A stretch of 64,000 nucleotides of DNA from Diadema setosum (lineage: Eukaryota > Echinodermata > Echinoidea > Diadematoida > Diadematidae). Every line of letters starts with the position of its first letter. The first letter of the stretch is position 1. Below the pieces are notes generated by a model, which ran no database searches, was not told the origin of the DNA, and saw nothing but the letters and a program-made list of their open reading frames with translations. Below are positions 38,603 through 50,125 of the stretch, one piece after another. The stretch covers positions 5,349,328 through 5,413,327 of the forward strand of contig CM067065.1 in the NCBI GenBank assembly GCA_033980235.1. The letters run 5' to 3'. The position numbers and the translations under genes are program-made.

Positions 38603-38767
38603 CATATATTATTATATATAACTACAAACGGCAGTTTGGAGACTGTAAAATGTCAAAATTCTCAAGCTTGCTCGCTCCGCTCGCTCGCATTTAATTGTTA
38701 CGTTATGCAATTCTGATGTTGTTGCAATGAGATGCCCCCCAATGTCTTGACCCACGGTACGCCACTG
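37526..38767. mobile_element. ~1.24-kb CAGTGGCG-end element containing about seven ~170-bp tandem repeats
   Basis: The left end CAGTGGCGGATCC and the right end GGTACGCCACTG are inverted. Between them a unit of about 170 bp repeats (near 37565, 37735, 37905, 38060, 38228, 38400 and 38630): CAAAGCGAAAAAATATAGCT, CGGCAGTTTGGGGACTG, AAGCTCGCTCGCTTCGCTCG, GCAATTCTCCTGATG and GCAGTTGCGCCCG. One unit is interrupted by a (TA)n tract at about 38571-38620. Confidence 0.85.
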
Positions 38768-38838
38768 TACCCAAATTTACCAGTCGAAAGGAATGGATTA
38801 CAGAATAATTTAACACGAATAAAAGTTAGATTTCTTAC

Positions 38839-38893
38839 CTGAAGGAAGAGAAAATGACGTCCAGTCACAATGGATGCGGGAATGAATGTGTGT
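38839..38893 (+). repeat. 55-bp perfect direct repeat, copy 2
   Basis: Identical to 34432-34486. Confidence 0.9.
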
Positions 38894-39496
38894 GGCTCAA
38901 AACCACATCCATCGAGATGGAGTCAGTTTTCAAGAATTTGAAGAAACTGGGTGAGCTCCATTCTGATTTCAGGGGTGGGTGGAATAAACTTATGAGGGTA
39001 AATTTCCCTATGTATACCATTCTAGAGACTTCCAAAAAATTAGGGGGGGGGGGGGTTTATTTTCCCTGGGGCCTTTACAAAAAAAAATAAATTTTCACTT
39101 GACCGTTCACCTTAGACCTTTGACTTCATAGCCCGAAATATTCTCTTTATAATGGTCTCCGTTCCCTGGCTGATCACCGGGCTGCGTGTTTCCACACACA
39201 TGGGCGAGTGTATGGATAAATTATGAATGACTCTCTGAATCTATACTGAAGGATAATATTACTGGTCACTGTCATATTTTAATCCTATTGTATGTGAGTT
39301 TCTGGATTCATGAAAGCAGATACATTACTTGTCACGGAAAATGACAGCGCGGCTATCGCAAATTTGCTTCAACAACAAAACCATGCGGCTTGATTATGAG
39401 ATATGAGAAAGGAAGGAGAAATCAGTGCGTTGCTTTGACATCATTATTCCTCTTACTGTTCCTCCTTTTTTGGAAAAGTTCAAGAGTTGCAAAGGT

Positions 39497-39568
39497 GATC
39501 TCCGCCGGGAATTGAACCCGGGTCTTTGGCATGGAACGCCAACGCTTAAACCGCTCGGCCACGTAGAC
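39497..39568 (-). tRNA. tRNA-like, anticodon position TCC (Gly-type), possible tRNA-derived repeat
   Basis: On the - strand: acceptor GTCTACG pairs 6 of 7 with CGGAGAT, A-box TGGCCGAGCGGTTTAAGCG, anticodon arm TTGGC-GTTCCAT-GCCAA fully paired, and T arm CCGGG-TTCAATT-CCCGG fully paired. The D-arm is of Leu/Ser style and imperfect, and the variable loop is short. Copy B of the segmental duplication lacks this piece. Confidence 0.5.
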
Positions 39569-40431
39569 ATCGCCGGTTCAGACAGCCCATTTCACCAAGC
39601 TCGATAACCTCATATTCCTTTTTGTGAGCACAGAGTTATGAATAACCAGCATATGACGATATACATTTGTAAATGATTTGTATAGCAACTTAAGTTTTGC
39701 TTAGTCCTCTAGATTTGAATTAATATTATGATAACAAGTTGAACAGACTATACAGGAAAAACACAATTATTAGGTTATTATTTACCACAACGATGACCAA
39801 TATGCACTTTCCGGACTCGTTACTATGGTGTGTCATATTTTTTCCGGTTGTGGTTTCGTCACACCGTCCCTCGAACTTGAAATCAATAACTAAACTTTTT
39901 TTTTCCTTTATCACTTTTTTTTTTTTTTGGGGGGGGGGGGGGGGACTCCAAAGTGTATTAAGGTTTTAACGGTTTGCAATAGATTAAAAAGGAGGTTTAT
40001 ATACCAAATAATCAAACGCATCTTTTTTTTTCTCACCGCACTACTTTGCAGTGTGGTGTCATAATTCTATGATTTGAATATAAGTGGAGAATGCTCTGGA
40101 CATTTAGTGACAGTTCCTTTGCATTATTGCATGTAGACATAATAAAGCAACTGTCTTCATTCGGAAGCGTGGGGACATCATACCGTCACTGAGTAACTAC
40201 CATTTCACTCTATGATATAACTCATCAATGCATTGTAATGAATACACAATATATTATGACAGGAAACAGATAAGCCCCACAGCCATAACACCTAATGTAA
40301 AAAACGAAAACAACGACACAACACACTATCCATTTAACTAGATTGTAGTTGACATTCTAAATTCATAAGATGAGTTTACTTGTAAACACAGATACACTAG
40401 AAGTAGGCTTAAATGACCATTCATAATAATG

Positions 40432-40634
40432 TACTCTCTAAAAAAAAAAGAGTGACGTCAGGGATCACTCCAAAATCTTCGAGTGATCCCTGAGGTCACT
40501 CCAAAATGAGTGAAAATGAACATTTTCACTCGAAATTCACTCCAATTTCACTCGAAATTCACTGGTTTTTTTTTTGTTTTTTGTATTCACTCCTTCAAGA
40601 GTGAATATTTTCACTCGATTTTTTTTAGAGAGTA
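40432..40634. mobile_element. ~203-bp MITE with TACTCTCTAAAAAAAA ends and internal GAGTGA/TCACTC motifs
   Basis: The left end TACTCTCTAAAAAAAA and the right end TTTTTTTTAGAGAGTA are inverted. GAGTGAT, GAGTGAAAAT and TCACTCGAAATTCACTC repeat inside in both orientations. Absent from copy B near 50630, so it inserted after the duplication (or was lost there). Confidence 0.8.
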
Positions 40635-40947
40635 GGTTCACGCTGCACGGGGTAGAGAGACAAACCCCAAATACAGGAATCCTTGAAATGTAACTGATTC
40701 TGTTTACTTTTTTGGAACGTTCAAACATTCACAGAATACCTCAAATTTAAGACATGCTTAGGATGCTTATAAGTGAATAAATCTTCACGAGAGCAGGCGA
40801 GACACGTGTCCAGCTATTTCATAGGACTCTCGCGTAAACTTCATTCAAGGTGTGCTAATATTCTTTTCACTTGGAACATCATACCATTTGTGTTTGTTTG
40901 TTTGTTTTGTTTGACAATTATCGACTATTCATCTAACTGTTCCTGTG

Positions 40948-42795
40948 TCAAATCGCATCAAATATGTAGAGTCTATCCGAAGTGCAGAAAGCTATCTGAC
41001 CATTCTCAAACTCTTGTAGACTGTAGTCACACGATGATGCTGGTATTTGGATTTTGAAATCAGTAATAAGATTGTGCACGTGCTTCAAATCACTAGTGTA
41101 TCGATCTATACTGACAAGACCCTCCTCGTGTTTCACCAAGGCTACAATGACCGAATCATCTTGACAAACAGCTGGGTAGGGAATCATACCCTCCTCTCTG
41201 AAGACATTCTGCTTCTTCCCAGTACCGTCAAGGCACACGACAGCTGATGCAGCTTTGAGTATCAGTTTCCCCTTGGTGGGAAAGGAAAATAATTGCTTAG
41301 GTGTATATCCATCACACATCATGTATCTGACAGCCTTACCACCCTGTGGTTTAAATACCAGGATTATTTTGGGCGTCCCATAACCCACGTAGATATTATC
41401 ATCTCTATCCACAGTTAGACCACCCAACCCTCCTTCAGCAAAATTCATCGTGTCGAACGTGACGTCAAGCTTCCCCCACTGTGGAGTGTAGAGAGACATC
41501 TCGTTCTCCACATCACGTACGACACATCGACCATCAGACAGGAATCCAATGTTAACGAGAGAGAGACCCTTCAGCACGGTCTGCTGTAACTCGCCATCAG
41601 GGGAGTACAGATGGATTCCGCCTTTAAACGATCCCACCGCCATCTTACCGTCTGGTACACGAGTCATGCAGTTCATGCTATCTTCTCTTGGGAGCTCTCC
41701 TTCTGCTTTGACATGCCACGTGTAACCTTTCAACTCTCCAAGACAAAGTTCATTAACCTTCACGAATCTACGGAATGAAATCTTCCTTGCTCGTTCTGTC
41801 ACACATCTCGGTGATTGGTTGTCAGGATCATCTCGTCCCAGAAAGCTCTTCAAGTTCTCGCACAGCGTGTCGTGTGCTAACAAGGCGTCTTTCTCCAGCG
41901 GTACCTTCATACTGTTTGTTACCAGTTCTTCCATAGCATTCATGTGACTGATTATTTGGTGACTCTCTTCCTGCATGTCTTGTAATTCCTTCTCGAATTT
42001 TTCTCTCCATTGTTTCACTTGACTTTTCAGGGCTTCTCTACTGGCTGACAATAGCTGCATGTATTCCTCGTACGTCTTGTCGATGTCATCATTGAGCTTT
42101 CTCATCATAATTGCCATTTCATTGCGTTGTGTCTCCATGAAATCGATGTGCTTGTCAATGGTAGTTTTCTTTGATTTTGCCCTGTCTTTTAATTCCTTGA
42201 TTTTTTCCATTAATTTTTTCTTCTGGATAGCCGCCACTTCAATCTGATGTCCTGCTTGGGAGTGTCCCAACATCCCACACTTACAGCAGACGTACTCCCG
42301 ACATCCAGTGCAGAAACACTCCTCATCCTCGCTAGGATGTTTCTTACATTTCCGTCGCCTCTTAAGCGGAACTTTTCCCGAGAGTACCTCGCTCAAGGGA
42401 GCCACTTCGTGGCTGGAGACCGGCTTCCAGAGAGAGTGGCCTTTCTCACACGATTCACACATATATTTCCCACAGTCCTGACAGTAGGACACAGCTGGCG
42501 GATTTTCGTCCATCTCACAAACTGTGCATGTTGGACTCTTGGTTTTCACTTCGTCCACTTGAGAACTCAAGAGTACATTTGTTTCTAACTTTTCCACATC
42601 TCCACTGGGTAGGGGCGTTTCTTTCCTGCATATTGGGCATGATATAGTTTCTTGATCGGACCGAGTTTGAGATATTCGTTTCAGACAGTCTTTGCAGAAC
42701 GTGTGAGAGCATGTTAGTGATTTAGGCTGGTTGAAAAGAGTCAGGCAGATAGGACACTCAAGATTTTGGCTGCTGATTTGATGGAACTCTGTCAT
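40948..42795 (-). CDS. TRIM-family RING/B-box/coiled-coil protein with C-terminal beta-propeller
   Basis: One uninterrupted 615-residue frame. RING finger (C3HC4) ligands: C14, C17, C29, H31, C34, C37, C53, C56. B-box 1 at about 90-129 (CTVC, CQDC, CESC, paired His). B-box 2 at about 150-183 (CKKH, CTGC, CCKC, HSQAGH). Long coiled coil about 190-300. Region 385-615 has recurring PDGK..GGIHLYSPDG, SDGR..SLYTPQW and DRDDNIYVGY blades, like the NHL-type propellers of TRIM2/3/56-related proteins. The likely role is an E3 ubiquitin ligase with a propeller recognition module (family knowledge). The ATG at 42795 is chosen over an upstream in-frame ATG because that extension lacks RING similarity and a splice acceptor (TTTACTATTAG) lies just before it, suggesting a 5' UTR intron. 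The paralogue at 56560-58454 starts at the same point. The exact orthologue is not assigned. Confidence 0.93.
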   Translation of the reverse strand: MTEFHQISSQNLECPICLTLFNQPKSLTCSHTFCKDCLKRISQTRSDQETISCPICRKETPLPSGDVEKLETNVLLSSQVDEVKTKSPTCTVCEMDENPPAVSYCQDCGKYMCESCEKGHSLWKPVSSHEVAPLSEVLSGKVPLKRRRKCKKHPSEDEECFCTGCREYVCCKCGMLGHSQAGHQIEVAAIQKKKLMEKIKELKDRAKSKKTTIDKHIDFMETQRNEMAIMMRKLNDDIDKTYEEYMQLLSASREALKSQVKQWREKFEKELQDMQEESHQIISHMNAMEELVTNSMKVPLEKDALLAHDTLCENLKSFLGRDDPDNQSPRCVTERARKISFRRFVKVNELCLGELKGYTWHVKAEGELPREDSMNCMTRVPDGKMAVGSFKGGIHLYSPDGELQQTVLKGLSLVNIGFLSDGRCVVRDVENEMSLYTPQWGKLDVTFDTMNFAEGGLGGLTVDRDDNIYVGYGTPKIILVFKPQGGKAVRYMMCDGYTPKQLFSFPTKGKLILKAASAVVCLDGTGKKQNVFREEGMIPYPAVCQDDSVIVALVKHEEGLVSIDRYTSDLKHVHNLITDFKIQIPASSCDYSLQEFENGQIAFCTSDRLYIFDAI

Positions 42796-43995
42796 GATGT
42801 TTGTTTTTCTAATAGTAAAGGAAACATAAAGTGACAAACATATCAACAAATACTAGCACAAAACTCATATTCAAGTTATTCAAAAGAGATAAAAAAGCAT
42901 GATGCCAGAATTTATGGATTCATAAACTGGCCCAAAATTAAGAAGTACAATTTAAGAGACATGCTTGAACGGGCTTTTTTGTTTTGTTTTGTCTTACTAC
43001 ATTTACTGTGGATGCTGTATTTACTGGATCAATAAGAACTTTTAAATATTTGTGGCGATCCATGTGAGTGAAGGAGATCACATTAACTTGTAATGTGTGT
43101 CTGTCAGAGGATGGTGGGACTTAGAATAAATTCAGATGTTAATGGTTGACACTCTAAAGGAATATTTGTAAAACAATATAGAGTTGCATTACGATAGAAT
43201 ATCAAAATATATTTAGGCATTAGATTGCAGCAGTAAAGGGATATTACTTCAGCGATGTCGCGTGTAAACAGTTGTCATGATAAAAAGAGAATTTAGATGA
43301 TAATATGAGCGAAATGAGAGCAATTACTATTAAGAATCGAGTGTCCGTTTGCCTGTTTGTATGTTAGGTAACAACGTGTAATTCAGTTTATCCAAACAAC
43401 ATTTATCCTTGAGAGATAGTATTAGATATTTTTCTTTCATTGCACGAAAATACTGGTTTCCTTAGTCTGGAAAATCAGGCGAGAACTATACTTATAGTGC
43501 ATGTATTGTACCTCATGCCTGTCAAGAACAAATTTAGGCACAACGATGTTCTTCCCTGGATTAGCACATTATGTTCCCCACCATTTAGGAAAAACAAAAC
43601 CGGCAGCATTATTTAAAACATAGCCACAAATGGTAAAGGATTTCTTTAGAAATGGTGCAAGAAACCAATGAATGAAAATACTGAAGAAGGACCATTTAAC
43701 CCTTCGTGACCAATGTCACTTTGGAGTCGATGTCTTTTCGAGGGTTTATGAACATGGAATGGATCTAACGGTCAGATTGTCTTCCTTCATCCCTAAGTAG
43801 CCATGCTATGTAAATAATCCCATCATTATTTGAACGCTTAGAGTTTCCTTGGGAGGCCTTTGATGAGATGCTTTCATTATTTAAGGTAGCATCCTTTTGT
43901 TGGTGATTTGGATGCATCAACCTCAATTCCATGTGACAGGCCTAAAGTGGTCTGATCTATGCCACGTGTTACTTCTCTCTCTGAATGATCCTACT
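42796..43995 (-). other. Upstream flank of TRIM copy A (presumed 5' UTR intron/promoter side)
   Basis: Similar to 58455-59700. No upstream exon or promoter element could be fixed. Confidence 0.4.
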
Positions 43996-45479
43996 TTCAA
44001 TCTCCTTACACTAATTAATTCCAAAAATGGTTAGATGTTGATTTATTTTCAGCGGAGACAGTGATTAAAACTTTTTTGATATTTTTTTTTTCCAATTCAA
44101 AGTTCATTTCAATTTTCGACACAACATATATATTTTCACTTCCTTTGATAACAGAGAATAAGGTGAAAAGAACATTGTAGAAAGAAAAGACTATACAGTA
44201 CAATAATCTTTATTCATACAACATAATTGCAACATGCTAATTGATATGTCACTTTTTCTTTTCTTTTTGGCATGCTGTCTACTATGTTACAGATATCAAC
44301 ATAGGTTGTGGGCTTTAATAGTATGTTAACAAAAACACCAAAATTATAACAGAAAAAATATTGACCCAGCAAACAAAGGGAATTCAATTTCGAGCATATT
44401 AATGATCATTCATTATTTGTATTAAGACTACGCGTTAGCACGATATCCAGTAAGAAACTAGAGTGATAATTGTTTCCTATGCTTACCAAGTATTCTGACA
44501 TTCCTGGTTCAATACTGCTGATTTAGGTATGACTCCGAAATACAAATAGACAAGAGATCACGATCTGATGTCTAATCAGCCTGTACGAAAGTGCTCACAC
44601 ACGTTAGATTGAGCGTGGTCTCACTTTTTAAGACCCAAACAAAATGAAATCATGAAGAGTTTGTTGTTTTCGACAAAGAAATAGATGACGCAGTACTCTT
44701 AAAATGGCGGTGTAGCTTTGTTTACATTCTGTGTTATCTTTTCAGTCTCGCCTATTACGCTTATAAGAATGGGCTTTCCCACATATCAACGACATAACAG
44801 TGTGTCTATCTGGAATCACAGCGCGTAATTAAATCTCACATTGAACAGTTAGCTCTTCATGCAACATTGGGCGAGTAAGAGGTACACTGTGGGGGTCCAT
44901 CATTTCTTTCGCTTTATTTAGTCAGGCACTGTGGGGTAAAAATGACTTCGTGGGGGTATTTGTCTCAGTGGGATAACAACAGGGTATACCCCCCCACAAG
45001 CTCCTATTGTTAGGTTGAGTGAGCTAAGTGAGCATTTTCCCATAAACAAAAGTCGTCATGTACACGACGATTTGAGAGTAATAAGACACAATATTATAGG
45101 TTAAATAGTTCTGTCATTTATCATTCATTTCCACAATAATGAGATTTCTTTAATTCCTGAGACTGTTCAAGCTATACTAAAGTGACATACGTGTGCGCTG
45201 AAAATCGGTTGATAATAAACTATATTGCTAGTAGTTTTGCAAAGCCATGTGGTACTACACTAGAATACATGTTTTGAATGTCAGTCGTCACAATCTCTGC
45301 GTTTGCGTGTTCATAATTCACTCAGCAGCACAATTATTATATCACCAACATTACTATCATCGTTGTAACGATCTTCATCATTAAATTAGAAGCAGTAGCA
45401 GTAGCAGTTTCAACTGTCCTGATACTGCAGTAGCAGTTTCAACTGTCCCTATCAGCTGTCTATGGTGGATAGCAATTTC

Positions 45480-45555
45480 GGGCTTTGGAAAGGGCTCTCG
45501 AAAGGGCTACGGAAAGGGCTTTCGAAAGGGCTATCGAAAGGGCTATCGAAAGCCG
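45480..45555 (+). repeat. 12-bp minisatellite, six units (GGGCTNNCGAAA)
   Basis: Units GGGCTTTGGAAA, GGGCTCTCGAAA, GGGCTACGGAAA, GGGCTTTCGAAA and twice GGGCTATCGAAA. The period is a multiple of three, so one + frame reads G-L-x-K repeats, but no gene context supports translation. A 22-bp duplication (GCAGTAGCAGTTTCAACTG) lies just upstream at 45397-45449. Confidence 0.9.
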
Positions 45556-46713
45556 TTTAAACAGGGGAAAGTTGATAAACGCAGCCTATGTCGTCTTCTT
45601 CGCACCGACAATCCACTGCCTGTATGGCAATGAAACGTAATACTGGCTTTGTCATTGACATACCCCAATGCTCACCAACATTAAGGCATATCAGCACAGG
45701 AGTAAAAATAGTAGAAAAAGTTCATGTTCGCTCTTTATGAATCGTGAATTGTGAGGCTTTTATTGTTGCCAAACAGCTATGTGGAGACCTCCTGTGCTAT
45801 GCATCGTGAGTTTTCTCCTCGTCTTCCTCGTCTAAATTTACTCACAATCTCACCCTTTTATTATCCTGATTCTGGACATTTGACAATCATGTAGAGTGAA
45901 TTGCCGAAACAGTGATTGTCAACAACTTCTTAAAGTTAATTCTAATTAGATGAATACTTTTGCCCAGAACTTGGGAATGACTTGATATCATCACATCAGT
46001 ATACTCTACGATGCTCTACAATAAGACAAAATAACAATCATTTTGTAAAAGAGACCTACTTTCAGTCCATCGGCTGCTCGCCTGGGTTATGTAACTTATC
46101 TTTTGTATTGTCTAGGGTTGAAGACAAAGGATGGTAAAAAGTGCTCACTCTTCACCCAATCACAGCAGTGGTCAGAAATGCACAACTACATTTAAAATAC
46201 AATGTCTGGCTGTCTTTCAGTAAACTACATACGGGTAATACTTTAAGCGTATCAGCATCCCATTCGGCCTCAGTATCACGATCTATTTTTTTGAGGAGAA
46301 TGTTGGGTTGATCACTGACTGATAGTCGACCATGAATTCAAGTTACCGTTGTCTTCTGTGAGATTACATACTAGTAAGTCCACTTAGTAGGATGTTATTC
46401 CTCTTGCCGATTAAAGTTGAGATAGGGAACTAAGGGCTTATTATAAAAGCTTGTAGATATTTGATGTGAACTTGTGCTGGCTCATAGCATATATTACATT
46501 CAACAAACAACTAACAACTCTCTTTCACCCGGGTTTTATTTCGTGAAGAAAAATCTTACATAAACAATGCTTTAAATCATACTGAAACGATTTCTTTTTG
46601 CAACAAGCATGGTGGAGGAGTTTCTTGTTATATTTTGAAATATTGTGTTTTCACAAATTTAGTAAAATTCGCATTTTCTGAAGGGAGAACGTACTTGGCA
46701 TTCTGCCTTAAAC

Positions 46714-46731
46714 CATGGACCTAGGTCCATG
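46714..46731. repeat. 18-bp perfect palindrome CATGGACCTAGGTCCATG
   Basis: The symmetry extends imperfectly into TTAAAC on the left and GCTTAA on the right, about 30 bp in all. It sits 15 bp before the MITE at 46747. Confidence 0.9.
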
Positions 46732-46746
46732 CTTAAACAAAGTATT

Positions 46747-47280
46747 TACACTGTAAAAACATCGGTGTTAGATTTAACACCACAGGTGTTAAATCTAACA
46801 CCGATCGAACTTCAATAAAGGACCACACCCACAGGTGTTAAAAATGCACTGTGATGGTGTTGAAAATTGTTTACCTGACACTTCGTGGTGTTAATTTGAC
46901 ACCGTACCTGGTGTTATTTTGACACTGTACTGGTGTTAATTCAAAAATGACACCACATGGTGTTGATTTGATATTTGTTGGTGTTAATATCAATGGTTTA
47001 ACACCCGTCCAGCTTCAATAAGAGACCACACCAGCTGGTGTTACTTTGGTGTAAATTTATTTTCACATTTTTCAAAAATCTAGTATTTTAATGTAAAATT
47101 CTTGATCGTCTTGTTTAAATTAAAAATCAACAAGAAGTGCAGTTACTAAGAAACTCTTCAAAAAACAGTTTAAAATTTGGAAATGACACCCGGAGATGTT
47201 AATTTAACACCATAAATGAGCACCGAAAATGTAACACCAGCTCGGTGTTCACTATTTAACACCGGACTTTTTGCAGTGTA
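46747..47280. mobile_element. ~534-bp MITE with TACACTG ends and internal GGTGTTA motifs
   Basis: The left end TACACTGTAAAAACATCGGTG and the inverted right end TACACTGCAAAAAGTCCGGTG match. GGTGTTA or TAACACC recurs more than ten times inside in both orientations. No ORF. Confidence 0.8.
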
Positions 47281-47308
47281 GAGTAAAGGGAAGAGGGAAA
47301 GTCACTTC

Positions 47309-47341
<33 letters not shown>

Positions 47342-47379
47342 CACCAATTTAACTTGGGCTAAGATTTATTTCCACCAGA

Positions 47380-47640
47380 AACTTTCTTCATCGTGCAAAT
47401 AGGACCTTCGACACTGACAGTCACTTTCACCAACTCAAAAAGGAAATTCCACGTTCCGGCCTGTTTTATGATCCCAAATTTTAGCATAATGCAAAAGAAG
47501 ACTTGCTCTTTCAGAAAATATGAAAAAGTCAAGATCGGCCAGGTTGACCCATTTCACTTATTTTCAGTCCTCACGCAAAATCAGTATGTGCGACTTTTTG
47601 TTCGTTTTGTGATGCACGGTCACTTTTATTCTATCATATT
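47380..47640. mobile_element. Right-half fragment of the TGTGACC-end element
   Basis: It matches 55150-55340: ATGATCCCAAA, CTCTTTCAGAAAATAT, GTGCGACTTTTTGTT and GTGATGCACGGTCAC. The left half is missing. Confidence 0.65.
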
Positions 47641-50039
47641 CATATAATGATTATAATAACATCAATTCAAATAGTGTCGTCGTCTTCAGGGCCCTGTTTT
47701 TAAGAAACAGATTATCCCTGAATAACCAACGCTGCAAAGACGGTCTGTAAAGAAAAAAAAATAATAAACATGATCAACAGCTTACTCCCATACAAATATT
47801 ATGGAATTCAGCTAGTGCATTGAAGCTAGACATTTTGTACTTGATATTTTTGATAATTCGAATTTGAAGTTATACGTTACACATAGTTCTTGGTAAAAAC
47901 CAACAACAACAACATATAGCAAAGAGAATAAAGCTTTTACGCAGTTTACGTAGTTTGGATTGGCAATGATGATTTTAAATCGTTCTGTACAGTGGCACAA
48001 CAGTTGCTGCTATAGACGACTTTCCGTGACAAAGTTCTCAAAAGTTATTGTTGACTTAATGAACTTTTGCCACCAGAAATAAAAGCAAACACAAGGGGGT
48101 AGAAAATTGTAAAATATCACGTGATTGCAAGTAAACAACAACAGCAACAAGAAAAATACAAATTCTTTAAAATGCAGAAGAACCAAAGAGTAATGTGAAC
48201 ACATAATTAAGTAATACCGGCAAATAAGCTTATAAAATGTGATTAGATAAGCAGCAGGTAAATTTACGATGGAACCTCAACTCTTTCCGTTCTTGCAGAG
48301 AGAGGAGAGAGATAGAGAGAGAAAAGGCGAGTTCAAATGAAAAAAAAAAAGAAGACCGCAAGTTATGATGATATGAAATGGGGTGGATGAATAATCAGAT
48401 TTCTAAATGTTACAATGAGTAGAATTGATTATAAAGGAACATTACAATAAAGTAGAGTCGGTAACGCACAAACAGACAATACACAAGAATGCGAATGCAC
48501 TGTGAATATCCATAATTGTATTATGGGTTATCAATCGAATAATAGGGTAGGGCCTAAACAGAAGTTCTCGTTTGTCTTAATTACATGCAGCCGAGCTCCA
48601 TACAAAACTTGTTTCTTTGTGATCTGTTCGAGTCATTAAAATCTTCAAACTTGAAATTTTGGTGACCCGAAAGAGATACAACGTATATGCAGGCTCTATT
48701 GGTCCGAAACAAAACCAAATAGGCATGACAATCAATTTTCAACTTTTGTTACCCAATTGGGTCATCATTCTAGTGGTTCGACAATAGTTTCCTGCACCGG
48801 GATACCGCTAATGTCTTTCCCTACTTATCATCACGTAAAGTGTGTTATATAGGATTGTACTATAGAATATCATTTATGAATACAAATGAACAAAGAGAGT
48901 GCGCTTTAAAGCCAGCACTACGGAACTTGCTGTAAATGGCTAAATAATTCTATATTGTGTGTCACAGTAGTTCGATATAACATCTCAAAGATATACATCA
49001 ATAAGTGTGAAGCAAGTTACAGTATTACAATCGTAATATTTTTCTTTCGCTATGGCAACTCCGTGATTGCATGGGTAAAGTTGCTTTTACCGCTTTACCA
49101 ATCCGACCACGTTATATGATGAATAATAATAGCCTTAACCAAACATATAACTATAATTAACATATCAAACATCTAGGTTACCATAGTTTCGTATACAGCT
49201 TCTTGCTCACCCTATTTCAAGATATACCAGAGATGCATTTCAAATCTCCTTCGCTTCAACATTTGACGTCATTGGTTTGTTTATATGGCACAGTATCACT
49301 CCAAATTTACAAAAGAGAAATGACCTTTTACAGACATCATAAGGTATAGAACATTATCAAAAAAATAGTGGACAAATCAGAAAATAACGAGAGAGGAAGA
49401 GAGAAAGGCTGATAGAGGTTGGGAGAAATGGCAAGGAAAAAGGAAAGGTTAGTCACGAATTGATTTTGTTTGGGTGATATCCTGTTTGACTGTTTTTTTT
49501 AATCCAAATTCTGGGAGAACTTCAAGTTCACCCACGCAGTGTTTTTTTTTTTTTACCTTATTTTGTACGAAGTAATAACTGCATTTCATATCTCCATAAC
49601 TCACAAAACACAACAGCATCTGTGTTTCAAAATGAAGAATCATTATTGCCTCTGTTCCCTGGCTGATCGCCGTGCTGCGTATTTCTACACACTTGGTCGA
49701 GTGTTAGTACGGATACATTATGAATTTGTATCTCAATACTGAAGCATTATACTGTATTAACGTTCGTTCCCATATTACTTTATCCCTATGGGATACCAAA
49801 TTCTGGGTTCATGAATGCCGATAACACTAAGTCTATCAAACTTGAATTAGTATTGTGATAACGTGTTGAGCAGTAAGCTAGAACAATAAATTGGCTAATT
49901 TACCACAACAATGAATATGACAAGATTCATTACTGTGGTCTCTCATTATCGTTCTTTTTTTTCCGGTTGCGGTTCTGTCACAGCGCCCCTTGAACCTGAA
50001 AACGATCGTTAAGATTTTCTGTACGTCATCACGTTTTTG

Positions 50040-50125
50040 TTTTTGGTTTTTGTTTTGTTTTGTTTTGTTTGTTTGTTTGTTTGTTTGTTTTTGTTTTTTT
50101 TTTTTTTGGGGGGGGGGGGGGGGGC
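50040..50125. repeat. (GTTTT)n/(GTTT)n, T-run and G-run tract
   Basis: Reverse complement of the C-run, A-run, CAAAA pattern seen at 1771 and 3904. Confidence 0.9.

Larger units (their letters stand above)
34056..39148. mobile_element. ~5.1-kb segment inserted in duplication copy A, itself full of repeats
   Basis: Copy B is continuous across the equivalent point (about 49643). The edges carry TAATGGT on both sides (about 34055 and 39145), compatible with a 7-bp target duplication. Contents include two copies of a 55-bp perfect repeat, a dispersed repeat near 35440-35700, the MITE at 36494 and the tandem element at 37526. No transposase was found, so the insertion may be composite. Confidence 0.45.
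31375..43995. repeat. Segmental duplication copy A (contains the intact TRIM gene)
   Basis: Collinear, same-orientation similarity to 48025-59700. Matches include the GAACTTTTGCCACCA block (31408/48060), ATACGATGAATAATAATGAC region (33523/49115), CCGTTCCCTGGCTGATC region (39160/49655), TTTTTTCCGGTTGTGGTTTC region (39838/49960), the TRIM gene, and CATCAACCTCARTTC (43915/59617). Copy A carries insertions at about 34056-39148 and 40432-40634 that copy B lacks. Confidence 0.85.
43996..48024. other. Spacer between the two duplication copies; no gene recognised
   Basis: It contains the minisatellite at 45480, a palindrome at 46714, the MITE at 46747-47280, (CA)n at about 47312-47335 and a partial TIR element at 47380-47640. 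Confidence 0.5.

Noticed and set aside
41828..42712. Other ORFs on both strands within the TRIM gene
   Set aside because: Shadow frames; the - strand main frame has all the domain motifs.
42796..42849. Upstream in-frame ATG extending the TRIM protein by 18 residues
   Set aside because: The extension reads intron-like sequence ending in a splice acceptor, and the paralogue does not share it.
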